NCBI GenBank assembly: GCA_934216155.1
Contig: CAKQBK010000004.1
Location: 1-64,000, forward strand
Origin: an uncultured Dialister sp.
GTDB taxonomy: Bacteria > Bacillota > Negativicutes > Veillonellales > Dialisteraceae
DNA: 64,000 nucleotides
Direction of reading: 5' to 3'
The translations under genes and the position numbers were made by a program. Under the pieces are notes generated by a model. It had not been told where the DNA came from and ran no database searches. It saw only the letters and a list, made by a program, of their open reading frames with translations. Shown here piece after piece: positions 52,746-61,306 of this stretch. Position 1 is the stretch's first letter; each line of letters starts with the position of its first letter.

Positions 52746-53474
52746 ATGAAACTCAAAAAGTGGCTGGCGGTTTCGGCTTTGACGGCGTCTTGTCTCATGG
52801 GGGCTATGGTGGCCCAGGCGGATATTTTGACTTTGGCCGATGGCAAAGCGTTGGACATGGGAAGCCAGGTCAGTGTGTACGATGGGGAACGGTCTTTCTT
52901 TGGTAGTCAGATCCATGATTGGCTGGTGGAAGGGAAGCCAGAGCAGTCCATCGAGAAGGTGCTGGTGGAAGAAAACGTATTTCCAGAAGAGTCCACCTGG
53001 GCGAAAGATTTCTCTCAAGTGGCAGCTGGTATTTTGAAACAGGCGAAAGTGTACCAGGTGCGCACTGCGGCCAACGATACATACTACCAGGGCATGGTGG
53101 TATCTCTGACCGTATCCGATGCCGACATGGCAAAGTTGAAATCTTACCAGAAAGCAGCGGAAGACCATAAAGAATCGGCCGCTTCGGAAGAAAATCCATT
53201 GGTATCTTCTCTCCTGGCGGCTTGCCACGGAAAGGTAGAACTGACCAGCCATTCCGATTGGGCAGAAAAAACATCCAAAGAGGGCGTGACGTACCGCACA
53301 GCAGATGCGAAACTGGCACTCAATAAAGACGGTTTCCTGCTGCCGCTCTATGTGAAAGGAATCATCATGAAAGCTGACGGCAAGACCACCTATACCCTGT
53401 TCACCGCGGACCAGGTGTCGGGACAGTACTTGGCTGCTTTCTTTGATACGGCGTTGCAAGGGGCAAAAAAATGA
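52746..53474 (+). CDS. Secreted protein of unknown function, paralogue A
   Basis: A 242-residue protein with a signal peptide ending near VAQA (residue 23). I start at MKLKKWLAV because AAAGGTG is seven bases upstream. The final third (ALNKDGFLLPLYVKGIIMKADGKTTYTLFTAD) matches the same place in the next protein (SLLMADGYMLPVYIRGVAAKRDGAYRFLMLTG), so the two are paralogues. No enzyme motif is seen. Their stop and start overlap by four bases, so they are made together, probably for the envelope. Confidence 0.72.
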   Translation: MKLKKWLAVSALTASCLMGAMVAQADILTLADGKALDMGSQVSVYDGERSFFGSQIHDWLVEGKPEQSIEKVLVEENVFPEESTWAKDFSQVAAGILKQAKVYQVRTAANDTYYQGMVVSLTVSDADMAKLKSYQKAAEDHKESAASEENPLVSSLLAACHGKVELTSHSDWAEKTSKEGVTYRTADAKLALNKDGFLLPLYVKGIIMKADGKTTYTLFTADQVSGQYLAAFFDTALQGAKK

Positions 53475-54202
53475 AAATGAAATATGGCATGTCCCTGGCA
53501 GCTTGCTTGCTTTTGGGAAATATGTCGCCTGTCATGGCAGAAACTCCAGTACCACTTCCCGCTGGGAGCGGGATGCCGGTTCCGGCGGAATCTCTTTATG
53601 ACGTGGCGTCTTTCCTTCCTTCTGGCAATGCCAAAGCCTTTCTGCCTCATCGGACATGGACGAAAAAAGTGTCCTATCACCCGCTGCACCTTCCTATGGT
53701 TCCGGCGGATCACCAGTACGCTGGCGTGCTAACCATCCATCAAAAAAAGGCCGACATAGCGGCCTTGGCAGTGGGGGTGGAAATGAAAGGGAAAGAAGCG
53801 GAAGAATCCTTCGGTGGTATGTTCCTCCCCGGTGGATATACCCAGGAAGCGGGAAAGAAAATGCTCTCCTTCAATATGGCCCTCATGAATGGGGAAAACA
53901 TATTGAATGAAATATTTCTGAAAACCACCTCCAGCACCCGCATCGTGACCGGCCAGTCCCTTCCTTATGATTTGCTGGCCGTGGATACGAAACAGGTGGA
54001 ACAACTCCATAAAGTGAAATCCATGAAAGACACCTACGCCTTCTCCGTCCGCTCTCTGCTGATGGCCGATGGCTACATGCTTCCCGTCTACATCCGCGGC
54101 GTGGCCGCCAAACGAGACGGTGCCTATCGCTTCCTTATGCTGACTGGATGGGATAATAGCCGGGAGGAGATTGATAAGGCAGCTTTGGAGATTATGCGGT
54201 GA
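53471..54202 (+). CDS. Secreted protein of unknown function, paralogue B
   Basis: A 243-residue protein with a signal peptide ending near VMA (residue 23) and a proline-rich start to the mature part (ETPVPLPAGSGMPVPAE). It is the diverged partner of the preceding gene and begins within its stop (ATGA). One conserved stretch is YMLPVYIRGVAAKRDGAYRFLML. There is no membrane anchor after the signal. A P2 palindrome follows as likely terminator. Confidence 0.72.
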   Translation: MKMKYGMSLAACLLLGNMSPVMAETPVPLPAGSGMPVPAESLYDVASFLPSGNAKAFLPHRTWTKKVSYHPLHLPMVPADHQYAGVLTIHQKKADIAALAVGVEMKGKEAEESFGGMFLPGGYTQEAGKKMLSFNMALMNGENILNEIFLKTTSSTRIVTGQSLPYDLLAVDTKQVEQLHKVKSMKDTYAFSVRSLLMADGYMLPVYIRGVAAKRDGAYRFLMLTGWDNSREEIDKAALEIMR

Positions 54203-54209
54203 TTTTACT

Positions 54210-54375
54210 GAGGTAGAAGGTTATTATTCTGCTGATATCATTTGATTGAGTTGGTATATAAACGGCTTGGCAAAGGGTTATTATTTTACAGACTGCGATT
54301 GTTCAACAAAATAAAATACCGCTAGCATCAGGTTATAAAGGGTTATAGCCTAATGCTAGCGGTATTTTGTATTAT
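54210..54375. repeat. P2 palindrome
   Basis: AATACCGCTAGCATCAGG and CTAATGCTAGCGGTATT arms around GGTTATAAAGGGTTATAG, with TTATTATTCTGCTG on the left flank. Confidence 0.82.
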
Positions 54376-54436
54376 TTCATCTAGCCTTAGTCTTCCTGGT
54401 ATCTATGTGCATTATTGCCTTAACAAAATAATACAC

Positions 54437-54476
54437 AGAAAAACCGCCTCTCCCCACGAAAGATAGGCGGTTTTTC
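54437..54476. terminator. Bidirectional intrinsic terminator
   Basis: AGAAAAACCGCCT and AGGCGGTTTTTCT arms with a GC-rich loop. Confidence 0.85.
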
Positions 54477-54599
54477 TGCTTAATCAATAAGGGGCTTAAC
54501 CGTTTGTCGGACAGCACCTTTTTCTATTTGTATTGTATGACAGGAATAGAGAAAAAGCAAGGGGGCAGTGGGATTTGGTGATTGCCACTTGGTATACAA

Positions 54600-55060
54600 A
54601 CAGTTTTATAAAAGGTTATTATTCTGCTGCTTCCGATTGCCAAACAGAGAAAAATACTGCTCGCTAGCATTGGGTTATAGCCTATAAAAAGAGTGTAAGT
54701 CTCTTCATAACTTTTCCTATAGAGTCATTAATTTTGCATACCCTATAGGGAAATATTATAAATGACTTACACGGACTTACACTCCTCCTATTCCTATAGA
54801 ACGCACTCTATACTTTTCTGTTGATATTTTTTAATAAATTTTATAAAAACTCGATAATAATGAGCTTCTTGCTTTTTAAAATTCTAATACTTTGGGCTCT
54901 CATAAAGAATTATTTCCCGATTTTTGCAATTTAAAAAGGCGTTTTTGGTGCAAGTCAGTGTAGGTCAACAATTGTTAATTCATAAATAATATTAATAATA
55001 TCAACGCACCTATATTAATTTATGTATTATTGACTTACACTGACTTGCACGGTTGACAAG
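54600..55060. repeat. AT-rich region with phased GACTTACAC nonamers
   Basis: After a broken P2 left arm (54612-54680), the nonamer GTGTAAGTC/GACTTACAC recurs at 54693, 54764, 54774, 54948 (as GTGCAAGTC), 54957 (variant), 55032 and 55042. Adjacent copies are ten bases apart. Bases 54948-54968 and 55030-55050 form a 21-base inverted repeat with one mismatch around very AT-rich DNA. This looks like a set of protein-binding sites or iterons. No gene is found here. Confidence 0.6.
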
Positions 55061-55476
55061 CAACTAAAACCACTACAAAAAGGCACAGCTATCGCTTTTT
55101 GATGCCTATCTGGAGAAGCTATGGAATCTGGCACCAGCACATTTCACGGTTCATGTCGGTTTCCCGGCTAAACTTCGTGCTACGGTTTGTCGTCCAAGAG
55201 AGTCTCGTATAGCCTATACTATCAAGCGATCGCTATGCCTATTGATTTGCCTGCCCGCCATCTGGCCAGTCTGGCGGTGGAGTAGGAAATAAGCAACCCG
55301 AATATTCACCATCCCTCTTCCCTTTCCCTCTATTTCTTTTTCCATGGATTCTATATAAAGAAACAAAGGCAAAGAAGAAAAGTTCCAGTTCCCGGAGGGC
55401 TCCTCATTTCCCTTTCCGGTAAGAGTATCGGATGGGGGGATTCTTTTTACACGGTTGCTGTGAAATGTTTTTTCAA

Positions 55477-55800
55477 GTTTCTTAGGTGGCTCAGGTTTCT
55501 GAAGGTTCTGAGGGTTCTCGAATGTGCCATTAGCCGTAATCGTCATGGGGGCCGATGGGATTCGTGCGAAATATCAAAAAAGCTCCAAGCGACCATGTTG
55601 GACAAAAGTGGAGAAATCTTGTGACTCTATCGATAATTTCGCTATTGTCACAAGATTTCTCCACTTTTGTCTAACATAGTACTGGACTACTCTATACAGT
55701 CATTCCGCACAAATTCCGTCGGTCGAAATGACGAGGTTGGCTAGAGGCACATTCGAGAAACCCTGAGAACCTTTAGAACCTTTTGTACCCTAAGCAACAA
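55477..55800. repeat. Nested P3 around P5 palindrome
   Basis: P3 arms at about 55477-55530 and 55750-55798 enclose a P5 palindrome: GTGGAGAAATCTTGTGAC mirrored by GTCACAAGATTTCTCCAC (55608-55668), with outer GCCGATGGGATT and GTCGGTCGAAATGACG. It has the same architecture as 24648-25060. Between 55060 and 55477 I see no gene. Confidence 0.8.
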
Positions 55801-55803
55801 AAA

Positions 55804-56367
55804 TCAGCACAATGTGAGGAAATATTCATGTACTCGCGTATCCTCTCCCACTTCCGGATGGAAAGACAGGGCAATTTGATTTCCATACCGAACGGCTACG
55901 ATGTGTTCATCTACGGTACTTAGAATGTCCACATCGGGGTCCGCTTTGGAAATGAAGGGCGCGCGGATGAAGTTCATCTGTATGTCCCCGATGCCTTTCA
56001 CCGGTGCGGTGGTGATGAAACTTCCCAACTGGCGGCCGTAGGCATTGCGGCGGACTGTCACAGGCAAGGTACCGAAGTAGGTATGGGAATCATTTTCCAG
56101 ATGTTGTGCTAGAAGAATCATGCCTGCACAGGTGGCTAGCACCGGAAGGCCCGCTTCGATTTTTTCTTTCAGCGGGGCAAAGAGTCCTTCTTCCTGGAGC
56201 AATTTTCCCTGTACCGTACTTTCACCGCCAGGGAGAACGAGACCATCTATGGGAGTCTCCAAATCTTTCAGATTTCGTATTTCTATACAAGACGCGCCCA
56301 GGTTTTCCAGCATGTGCTCATGCTCGATAAAAGCACCCTGGAGTGCGAGAATACCGATATGTTTCAT
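55804..56367 (-). CDS. pdxT: Pyridoxal 5'-phosphate synthase glutaminase subunit
   Basis: A 187-residue class I glutamine amidotransferase that supplies ammonia to PdxS. The triad is C80 (LATCAGM), H170 and E172 (SFHPEVGED); LPGGESTVQGKLL is the PdxT signature. AAAAGGATTTACCC precedes the ATG. It lies 381 bases after pdxS with P1 and P2 repeats between, whereas the two genes usually touch. Confidence 0.94.
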   Translation of the reverse strand: MKHIGILALQGAFIEHEHMLENLGASCIEIRNLKDLETPIDGLVLPGGESTVQGKLLQEEGLFAPLKEKIEAGLPVLATCAGMILLAQHLENDSHTYFGTLPVTVRRNAYGRQLGSFITTAPVKGIGDIQMNFIRAPFISKADPDVDILSTVDEHIVAVRYGNQIALSFHPEVGEDTRVHEYFLTLC

Positions 56368-56404
56368 GGGTAAATCCTTTTATTTAACAAAGTGGTGGAA
56401 AGAA

Positions 56405-56745
56405 AAAATAGTTAGAAGTGAGGAGTGAGGAGTTAGGAGTGGTGGTGGCGGCGCATAAAATTTGGAAGCGCCGCGAATTATAAAGGGTTATTATTCTGCT
56501 GGCTGCTATGTCTAACATAGAATAAAAATCGTGGGAGGTATGGTTATAAAGGTTATGAAAGGGTTATGCAAGAACGATATTCCCATACCCTTTTATAACC
56601 CTTATAACCATGTCACTTGCGGGTAACTATATATGTTTTACTGAAGAAATCAGCAGAATAGTAACCTTTCAATAAATTAGAGCGCTATATAATTTGATGC
56701 GCCCCTTCCAGCACTTCTAACTTCTCACTTCTCACTTCTCACTGC
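56405..56745. repeat. P1, P2 and reverse P1 between pdxS and pdxT
   Basis: P1 (56408-56475, GCGGCGC..GCGCCGC), P2 (56478-56675, GGTTATAAAGGTTATGAAAGGG mirrored, flanks TTATTATTCTGCTGG / CAGCAGAATAGTAACC), then a partial P1 (56683-56745). This reads as a complete composite inserted in an operon. Confidence 0.84.
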
Positions 56746-56748
56746 CTT

Positions 56749-57627
56749 TTACTTTCCCCGTTCTGCCATGAGCAGTTCAATTTCGTCTTCATTGATGCCC
56801 ACCATGGCTTCGCCTAGATCGGTGGAGAGTTCTGCCAGAATGGCTGGGTCTTTGTAGTTGGTAACCGCTTTCACGATGGCGGCAGCTCGTTTGGCTGGGT
56901 CGCCGGATTTGAAGATACCGCTTCCGACGAAAACCCCTTCGGCACCGAGTTGCATCATTAGGGCTGCATCCGCCGGGGTAGCCACGCCACCAGCGGCGAA
57001 GTTCACCACTGGGAGTTTCTTGTGGTCATGGACGTATACCACCAGATCGTAAGGAACACCCAGTTGTTTTGCTGCCTCGAACAGTTCATCAGGCCGTTTG
57101 GAAGCGATGCTGGCGATTTGGGTATTGATTTTTCTCATGTGGCGCACTGCCTGGATGATGTCGCCGGTGCCTGGTTCGCCTTTGGTACGAATCATGGAAG
57201 CTCCTTCCGCGATACGACGAAGAGCTTCGCCCAAGTCACGGGCACCGCACACGAAGGGCACTTTGAACTGGTGCTTGTCGATGTGGTATACGTCATCAGC
57301 AGGGGAGAGCACTTCGCTTTCGTCAATGTAGTCGATTTCGATAGCTTCCAGAATCTGGGCTTCTACGAAATGACCGATGCGGCATTTGGCCATAACCGGA
57401 ATGGAAACCGCTTCCTGAATGCCTTTGATCATCTTCGGGTCGCTCATGCGGGAAACGCCGCCGGCCTTTCGGATGTCCGCAGGAATCCGTTCCAGTGCCA
57501 TGACAGCGCAGGCACCAGCCGCTTCCGCAATCTTGGCCTGTTCAGGAGTGGTGACGTCCATAATGACGCCCCCTTTCAGCATCTGTGCCAGCTGTTTGTT
57601 CAGTTCGTAGCGATTTTCGTTTGACAT
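56749..57627 (-). CDS. pdxS: Pyridoxal 5'-phosphate synthase lyase subunit
   Basis: A 292-residue PdxS that builds PLP from ribose 5-phosphate, glyceraldehyde 3-phosphate and ammonia. It opens [27 protein letters not shown]. The first catalytic lysine is in [11 protein letters not shown] and the second in [42 protein letters not shown] binds phosphate. The start at 57627 follows AAAGGAACC; a longer frame to 57657 lacks a site. It forms the B6 block with pdxT, an ECF S-component and the PdxR-like regulator. Confidence 0.95.
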   Translation of the reverse strand: MSNENRYELNKQLAQMLKGGVIMDVTTPEQAKIAEAAGACAVMALERIPADIRKAGGVSRMSDPKMIKGIQEAVSIPVMAKCRIGHFVEAQILEAIEIDYIDESEVLSPADDVYHIDKHQFKVPFVCGARDLGEALRRIAEGASMIRTKGEPGTGDIIQAVRHMRKINTQIASIASKRPDELFEAAKQLGVPYDLVVYVHDHKKLPVVNFAAGGVATPADAALMMQLGAEGVFVGSGIFKSGDPAKRAAAIVKAVTNYKDPAILAELSTDLGEAMVGINEDEIELLMAERGK

Positions 57628-57679
57628 AATTAGGTTCCTTTCTCCATTGAGAGTCATATACTATGGGATGACATAGTGG

Positions 57680-58036
57680 AAATAGTTAGGAGTGAGGAAT
57701 TAGGAGTGAGGAGTGAAGGTGGCGGCGCACAACTTATAAAGCGCCGCAATTTCGATGAATACCCTTCGCTTGGAGGTTACCTTTTTCCTGATTCCTAATC
57801 GCTGGGTGTATATTTATCCATAAAAATATGGATTTATACGCAAAATGAGTAATTTTAAAAGAAGGCAGGGGATTTTTGTATATCGACTGTCTTCTTTTGT
57901 ATATAAGTGAGAAAAACGGTTTTATTTCTGCGAGCCATATAGATTGGTTTGAAATACAGTGTATAGCTTAGGGGATAAGAGCAATTCGAGGCGGCTCGCT
58001 GCCACCACTCCTCACTCCTCATTCCTAACTCCTCAC
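57680..58036. repeat. P1 and P4-P1 repeats upstream of pdxS
   Basis: P1 at 57680-57748 and a P4 hairpin (GCGAGCC...GGCTCGC, about 57926-58000) with a closing P1 arm to 58036. A minus-strand pdxS promoter could lie in the AT-rich 57800-57920 stretch, but none is clear. Confidence 0.75.
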
Positions 58037-58041
58037 TGAAA

Positions 58042-58599
58042 TCAATATTTCCCATCAATCATCCGGCGGACGTAGTCGTTGAGTTTCCATTTCCAAACCA
58101 GGAAGGGACCAAAGACGACACCTAAGAGGGCCTGGAGGATTTCAAAGGGCAGCTTGATCCATGCGTAGGCAGGGGTGCTGTAGACAAACGCGCGGCCCAG
58201 GGAGTAGCCGGTAACCATAATGACCGCACCGACGAGAACTGCCAGGATGGTGGCTGTTTTCGGTTGGCTTTTGAGGCAATTGTGGGCGATGTAGGAAATC
58301 GCCATGGCCTGCAGTCCGTGGGTGATGAGGGATACAAACATGGGCGCTGGATAGAAGAAGAAATCTCCTAAAAAGGCACCGATGCCGCCGACCAGGAAGG
58401 CACTCATGGGGTCCAGCATCAAAGCAGCTGCCACGATGGCGGTGTCGTTCAAGTATAAATGGCCTCCCGGTACCGGAATGCCAAAGGAAGACAATCCGAT
58501 ATTGATGGCCATCAGAAGGCCACAAATGGTAAGCCATCGGGTATTGTGCTTGGTGTGGGTGGCAAATGCAGTAGTAGAAATAGTTTCTTCGCGGGACAT
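58042..58599 (-). CDS. ECF transporter S component (probable vitamin B6 or precursor)
   Basis: A 185-residue membrane protein with about six segments, typical of substrate-binding S components of ECF transporters. IPVPGGHLYLNDTAIVAAALMLDPMSAFLVGGIGAFLGDFF matches the conserved second and third helices. It needs the shared EcfA/EcfT module encoded elsewhere. It lies between pdxS and the PdxR-like regulator, which suggests pyridoxine or a related compound as substrate (inference; thiamine precursors and others are possible). AAAGGAGAATAAAACC precedes the ATG. Confidence 0.82.
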   Translation of the reverse strand: MSREETISTTAFATHTKHNTRWLTICGLLMAINIGLSSFGIPVPGGHLYLNDTAIVAAALMLDPMSAFLVGGIGAFLGDFFFYPAPMFVSLITHGLQAMAISYIAHNCLKSQPKTATILAVLVGAVIMVTGYSLGRAFVYSTPAYAWIKLPFEILQALLGVVFGPFLVWKWKLNDYVRRMIDGKY

Positions 58600-58634
58600 G
58601 GTTTTATTCTCCTTTATGATTTGCGTTAGTAGGG

Positions 58635-59360
58635 ATGATTTCGATAGAAGTTACAGGTTTCCCAGGATTCTCAAGGTTCTAACGTTTCTCAGGTTCTTCG
58701 AATGTGCCATAAGACGCTGACGTCATTAGCTCATTTGAGAAACGTGAGTAACTTGAGTGACCTGAGCCACTTGAGTAATCTTTTGATAGAGAGGAAAGGG
58801 TATTGCTGAGGTGATGACTGCTTTGGAACAAAGAAACGTAACCGATTGTCTAAAGGTTATAGTTGAGGCGAGGGGGGCTTTTCAACAAAACGAAACAACC
58901 GCTTGGTAAAAGGTTATATAAGGGGTATGTAACCTTTTATAACCTTGCGTCGCTATCGGTGTGTAGTTATGTTTGATAACGGTCAAGGCAGAGCGCATAC
59001 CCTGCCCGAAGGGCTACCCTTTTGGTATAGAAATACAAGATATGATTCTCTTGTTTCATCCATGTGCTTCGTATTATAATATGAATCTGGATATATGAAA
59101 ATCACCAAAAATGATTTTAAAAATAAGACCAGATGAAAGGCAATTAGAAATTAGGAATTAGGAATTAGGAATGATGGAAGGGGCGCACAACTTATAAAGC
59201 GCCCCTATACCCATTTTTATATGAGATAAGCTGTTAGGGGGGACAAAATCGGCGAGCATATAGAAACGGACTCGGTTATTTTGACTTCTGCCGTTTGAAA
59301 GCAATTCGATGCGCTCGCCGGCCATCATTCCTAATTCCTCATTTCTCATTCCTAATTGCT
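58635..59360. repeat. P3, P2 and composite P1-P4-P1 in the divergent gap
   Basis: P3 at 58650-58775 (CAGGATTCTCAAGGTTC arms). A decayed P2 at 58850-59030. A composite at 59138-59355 (P1 arm and GGGGCGC hairpin, P4 GGCGAGC...GCTCGCC at 59250-59320, closing arm). It ends directly before the ribosome site of the PdxR-like gene. Confidence 0.78.
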
Positions 59361-59376
59361 TCTACAAGGAGCATAC

Positions 59377-60462
59377 ATGACTGCATACATGAAACTATAC
59401 ATTGAACTTCGAGACCACATCACCCAGGGCGTGTATGGATACGGAGAGAAGCTGCCGTCGAAGCGGCAATTGGCAGAGAGCCATGGCATCAGTGTGATTA
59501 CTGTGGAACATGCCTATGAATTGTTGTTAGAAGAGGGGTACGTGGAATCTCGCCAGCGAAGTGGATACTATGTGATTTTTCGGAAATCCGATTCCTACCC
59601 GGTGGCCGACGGCACCGCTCGTGTGCCTGTTCTTTCTATTGGACAGACAAAAACAGAACGACGGGAAGCAGGAGAGGAGGACCTATTTCCTTTTTCTGCC
59701 TTTGCCAAAACCATGCGAAGCGTGCTGTCCTTTTATGGAGAAAAAATTCTCCATCCATCTCCCAACCATGGCTGCGAAGAACTGCGGGAAGCCATTGCTT
59801 CCTATTTAGCAAGAAGTAGAAATATGCGGGTCAGCCCCGCACAGATTCTGATCGGTTCTGGGGCGGAGTACCTCTATGGGTTGCACATCCAAGTGCTGGG
59901 GCGGCACATGGTGTATGCCCTGGAAAATCCTTGCTACGAAAAAATCCGCAAAGTATACCAGGCCAACCAAGTAGAGACCGACTGGCTCACCATGGGAAAA
60001 GAGGGCATCGAGACGGCGGAACTGGAACGAACCAAGGCCAAAGTGCTTCATGTGACCCCTTTTAACAGCTATCCCTCGGGCATTACAGCTACGGCGTCCA
60101 AACGAGCGGAATATCTGCGGTGGGCCAAAGAACGGCAGGGCATTATCATTGAAGACGATTTTGACTCCGAATTTACCTTGCTATCGAAACCGGAAGATAC
60201 TCTCTTCTCTCTGGAACCTCACGGCACGGTGATTTATATGAATAGCTTCTCCAAAACTATCGCCCCTTCCATCCGCGCCGGCTACTTGGTGCTTCCAGAA
60301 AATATGATGCCTTACTATGAGGCAAAAATTGGCTTCTATTCCTGCACGGTCCCTGTCTTTGACCAACTGGTGCTGGCTGAATTTATCAATAGTGGCAACT
60401 TTGAACGGCACATCAATCGGGTCAGACGGAGAAGGCGGAAACAGTTGGTAACTGGTGACTAG
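59377..60462 (+). CDS. MocR/PdxR-type regulator, C-terminally truncated
   Basis: A 361-residue protein: a GntR-type winged helix (about residues 4-70, KLPSKRQLAESHGISVITVEHAYELL) fused to a class I aminotransferase-like domain. The PLP lysine is visible in NSFSKTIAPSIRAGY. PdxR members bind PLP and control pdxST. Normal length is about 460-480 residues; here the frame ends within P6 repeat sequence just after FERHINRVRRRRRKQL, so roughly 90-100 residues of the small domain are missing. AAGGAG sits five bases before ATG 59377. Whether it still works is uncertain. Confidence 0.85.
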   Translation: MTAYMKLYIELRDHITQGVYGYGEKLPSKRQLAESHGISVITVEHAYELLLEEGYVESRQRSGYYVIFRKSDSYPVADGTARVPVLSIGQTKTERREAGEEDLFPFSAFAKTMRSVLSFYGEKILHPSPNHGCEELREAIASYLARSRNMRVSPAQILIGSGAEYLYGLHIQVLGRHMVYALENPCYEKIRKVYQANQVETDWLTMGKEGIETAELERTKAKVLHVTPFNSYPSGITATASKRAEYLRWAKERQGIIIEDDFDSEFTLLSKPEDTLFSLEPHGTVIYMNSFSKTIAPSIRAGYLVLPENMMPYYEAKIGFYSCTVPVFDQLVLAEFINSGNFERHINRVRRRRRKQLVTGD

Positions 60463-60770
60463 TGACTGGTAGCTAGGGATTAGTATCTAGGGATTAGGAA
60501 CGATGTGTCGCTAACGGAAATCGCCATTTCGACTAGTCGTATTTGTGCGAAATGTTGCGGAAGAAAGAAATAGTAGCGGAAAAGCCCTCTTCCTCAGGAA
60601 GGGGGGGCAGGGGGGATAGGACGGATGAAGAAGAGATGTTTTTCTAGCCGTTAGAGTGGACGCCGATAAGGAGAGTGACACATGAAGTGACTCGCTAGTG
60701 CGAGCTATCCCCTGGGACGTTTCGCTATGCTTACGTCCTTTCCCCTTCCAAAGGAAGGGGACTATTGATA
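60440..60770. repeat. P6, P5 and P7 repeats
   Basis: P6 words at 60448-60490 (forming the end of the truncated regulator), P5 fragment at 60515-60560 (CATTTCGACTAGTCGTATTTG), and P7 at 60580-60765 (CCTCTTCCTCAGGAAGGGGG and TCCCCTTCCAAAGGAAGGGGA). Confidence 0.75.
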
Positions 60771-60822
60771 GTGTTGTTGGGCAAAAAATTGAGGAGTGCA
60801 AAGCAAAAGGAGAGATATACCT

Positions 60823-61056
60823 ATGATGAAAACTCTGATACAGGTACAATTGGATGTTGATTTGAAAAATAATTTTGAAAAAATTTGTGAAAATTTGAAT
60901 ATAACGGTAGAGGAAGTAGTTACCTTACTAGCTAAGAAAATGGTGCATGAAAGAAAACTTCCATTTGATACAGCAGTGGATCCATTTTATACAGAAGAAA
61001 ATCAGCAGCGACTTAGACATTCTATTGCTCAAATGGAAAATTTGAATCATATATAA
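60823..61056 (+). CDS. RelB/DinJ-type antitoxin without a partner toxin
   Basis: A 77-residue ribbon-helix-helix protein. TLIQVQLDVDLKNNFEKICENLNITVEEVVTLLAKKMVHERKLPF matches the DinJ/RelB DNA-binding and dimer region; the tail would wrap a YafQ/RelE toxin. AAGGAG is nine bases before ATG 60823. No toxin follows: the next sequence is a P1 repeat and then a TRAP permease. It is either an orphan antitoxin or a system whose toxin was lost to the repeat. Confidence 0.82.
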   Translation: MMKTLIQVQLDVDLKNNFEKICENLNITVEEVVTLLAKKMVHERKLPFDTAVDPFYTEENQQRLRHSIAQMENLNHI

Positions 61057-61059
61057 AAC

Positions 61060-61285
61060 TTTGCGGCGCTTTATAAGTTGTGCGCCGCCACCACCACTCC
61101 TAACTCCTAACTCCTAACTCCTAACTCCTAACTTCTATCCCCATTATTTCCTGGCAAGCCCGATGTATTCTATGATATACTAAGCCAATACGACTCTTAA
61201 TATTGGTGACTGGTGAGCTAGTGACTGGTAACCAGGAAATGATTTCCCTACACCAGTCACTAGTCACCAGTCACGAGTCACGAAA
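61060..61285. repeat. Reverse P1 and P6 palindrome
   Basis: P1 hairpin GCGGCGC..GCGCCGC with tandem CTCCTAA words (61064-61133); P6 mirrored GTGACTGGTGAGCTAGTGAC / CACTAGTCACCAGTCACGAG at 61205-61282. Confidence 0.82.
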
Positions 61286-61306
61286 AAAGTAGAATGGGAG
61301 GAAGTT

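Noticed and set aside
54600-55480. Prophage or plasmid remnant
   Set aside because: The nonamer cluster is suggestive, but no integrase, primase or structural gene, nor any fragment of one, was found.
55214-55546. 110-codon frame on the minus strand
   Set aside because: Runs into a P3 arm, has biased low-complexity content and lacks a ribosome site.
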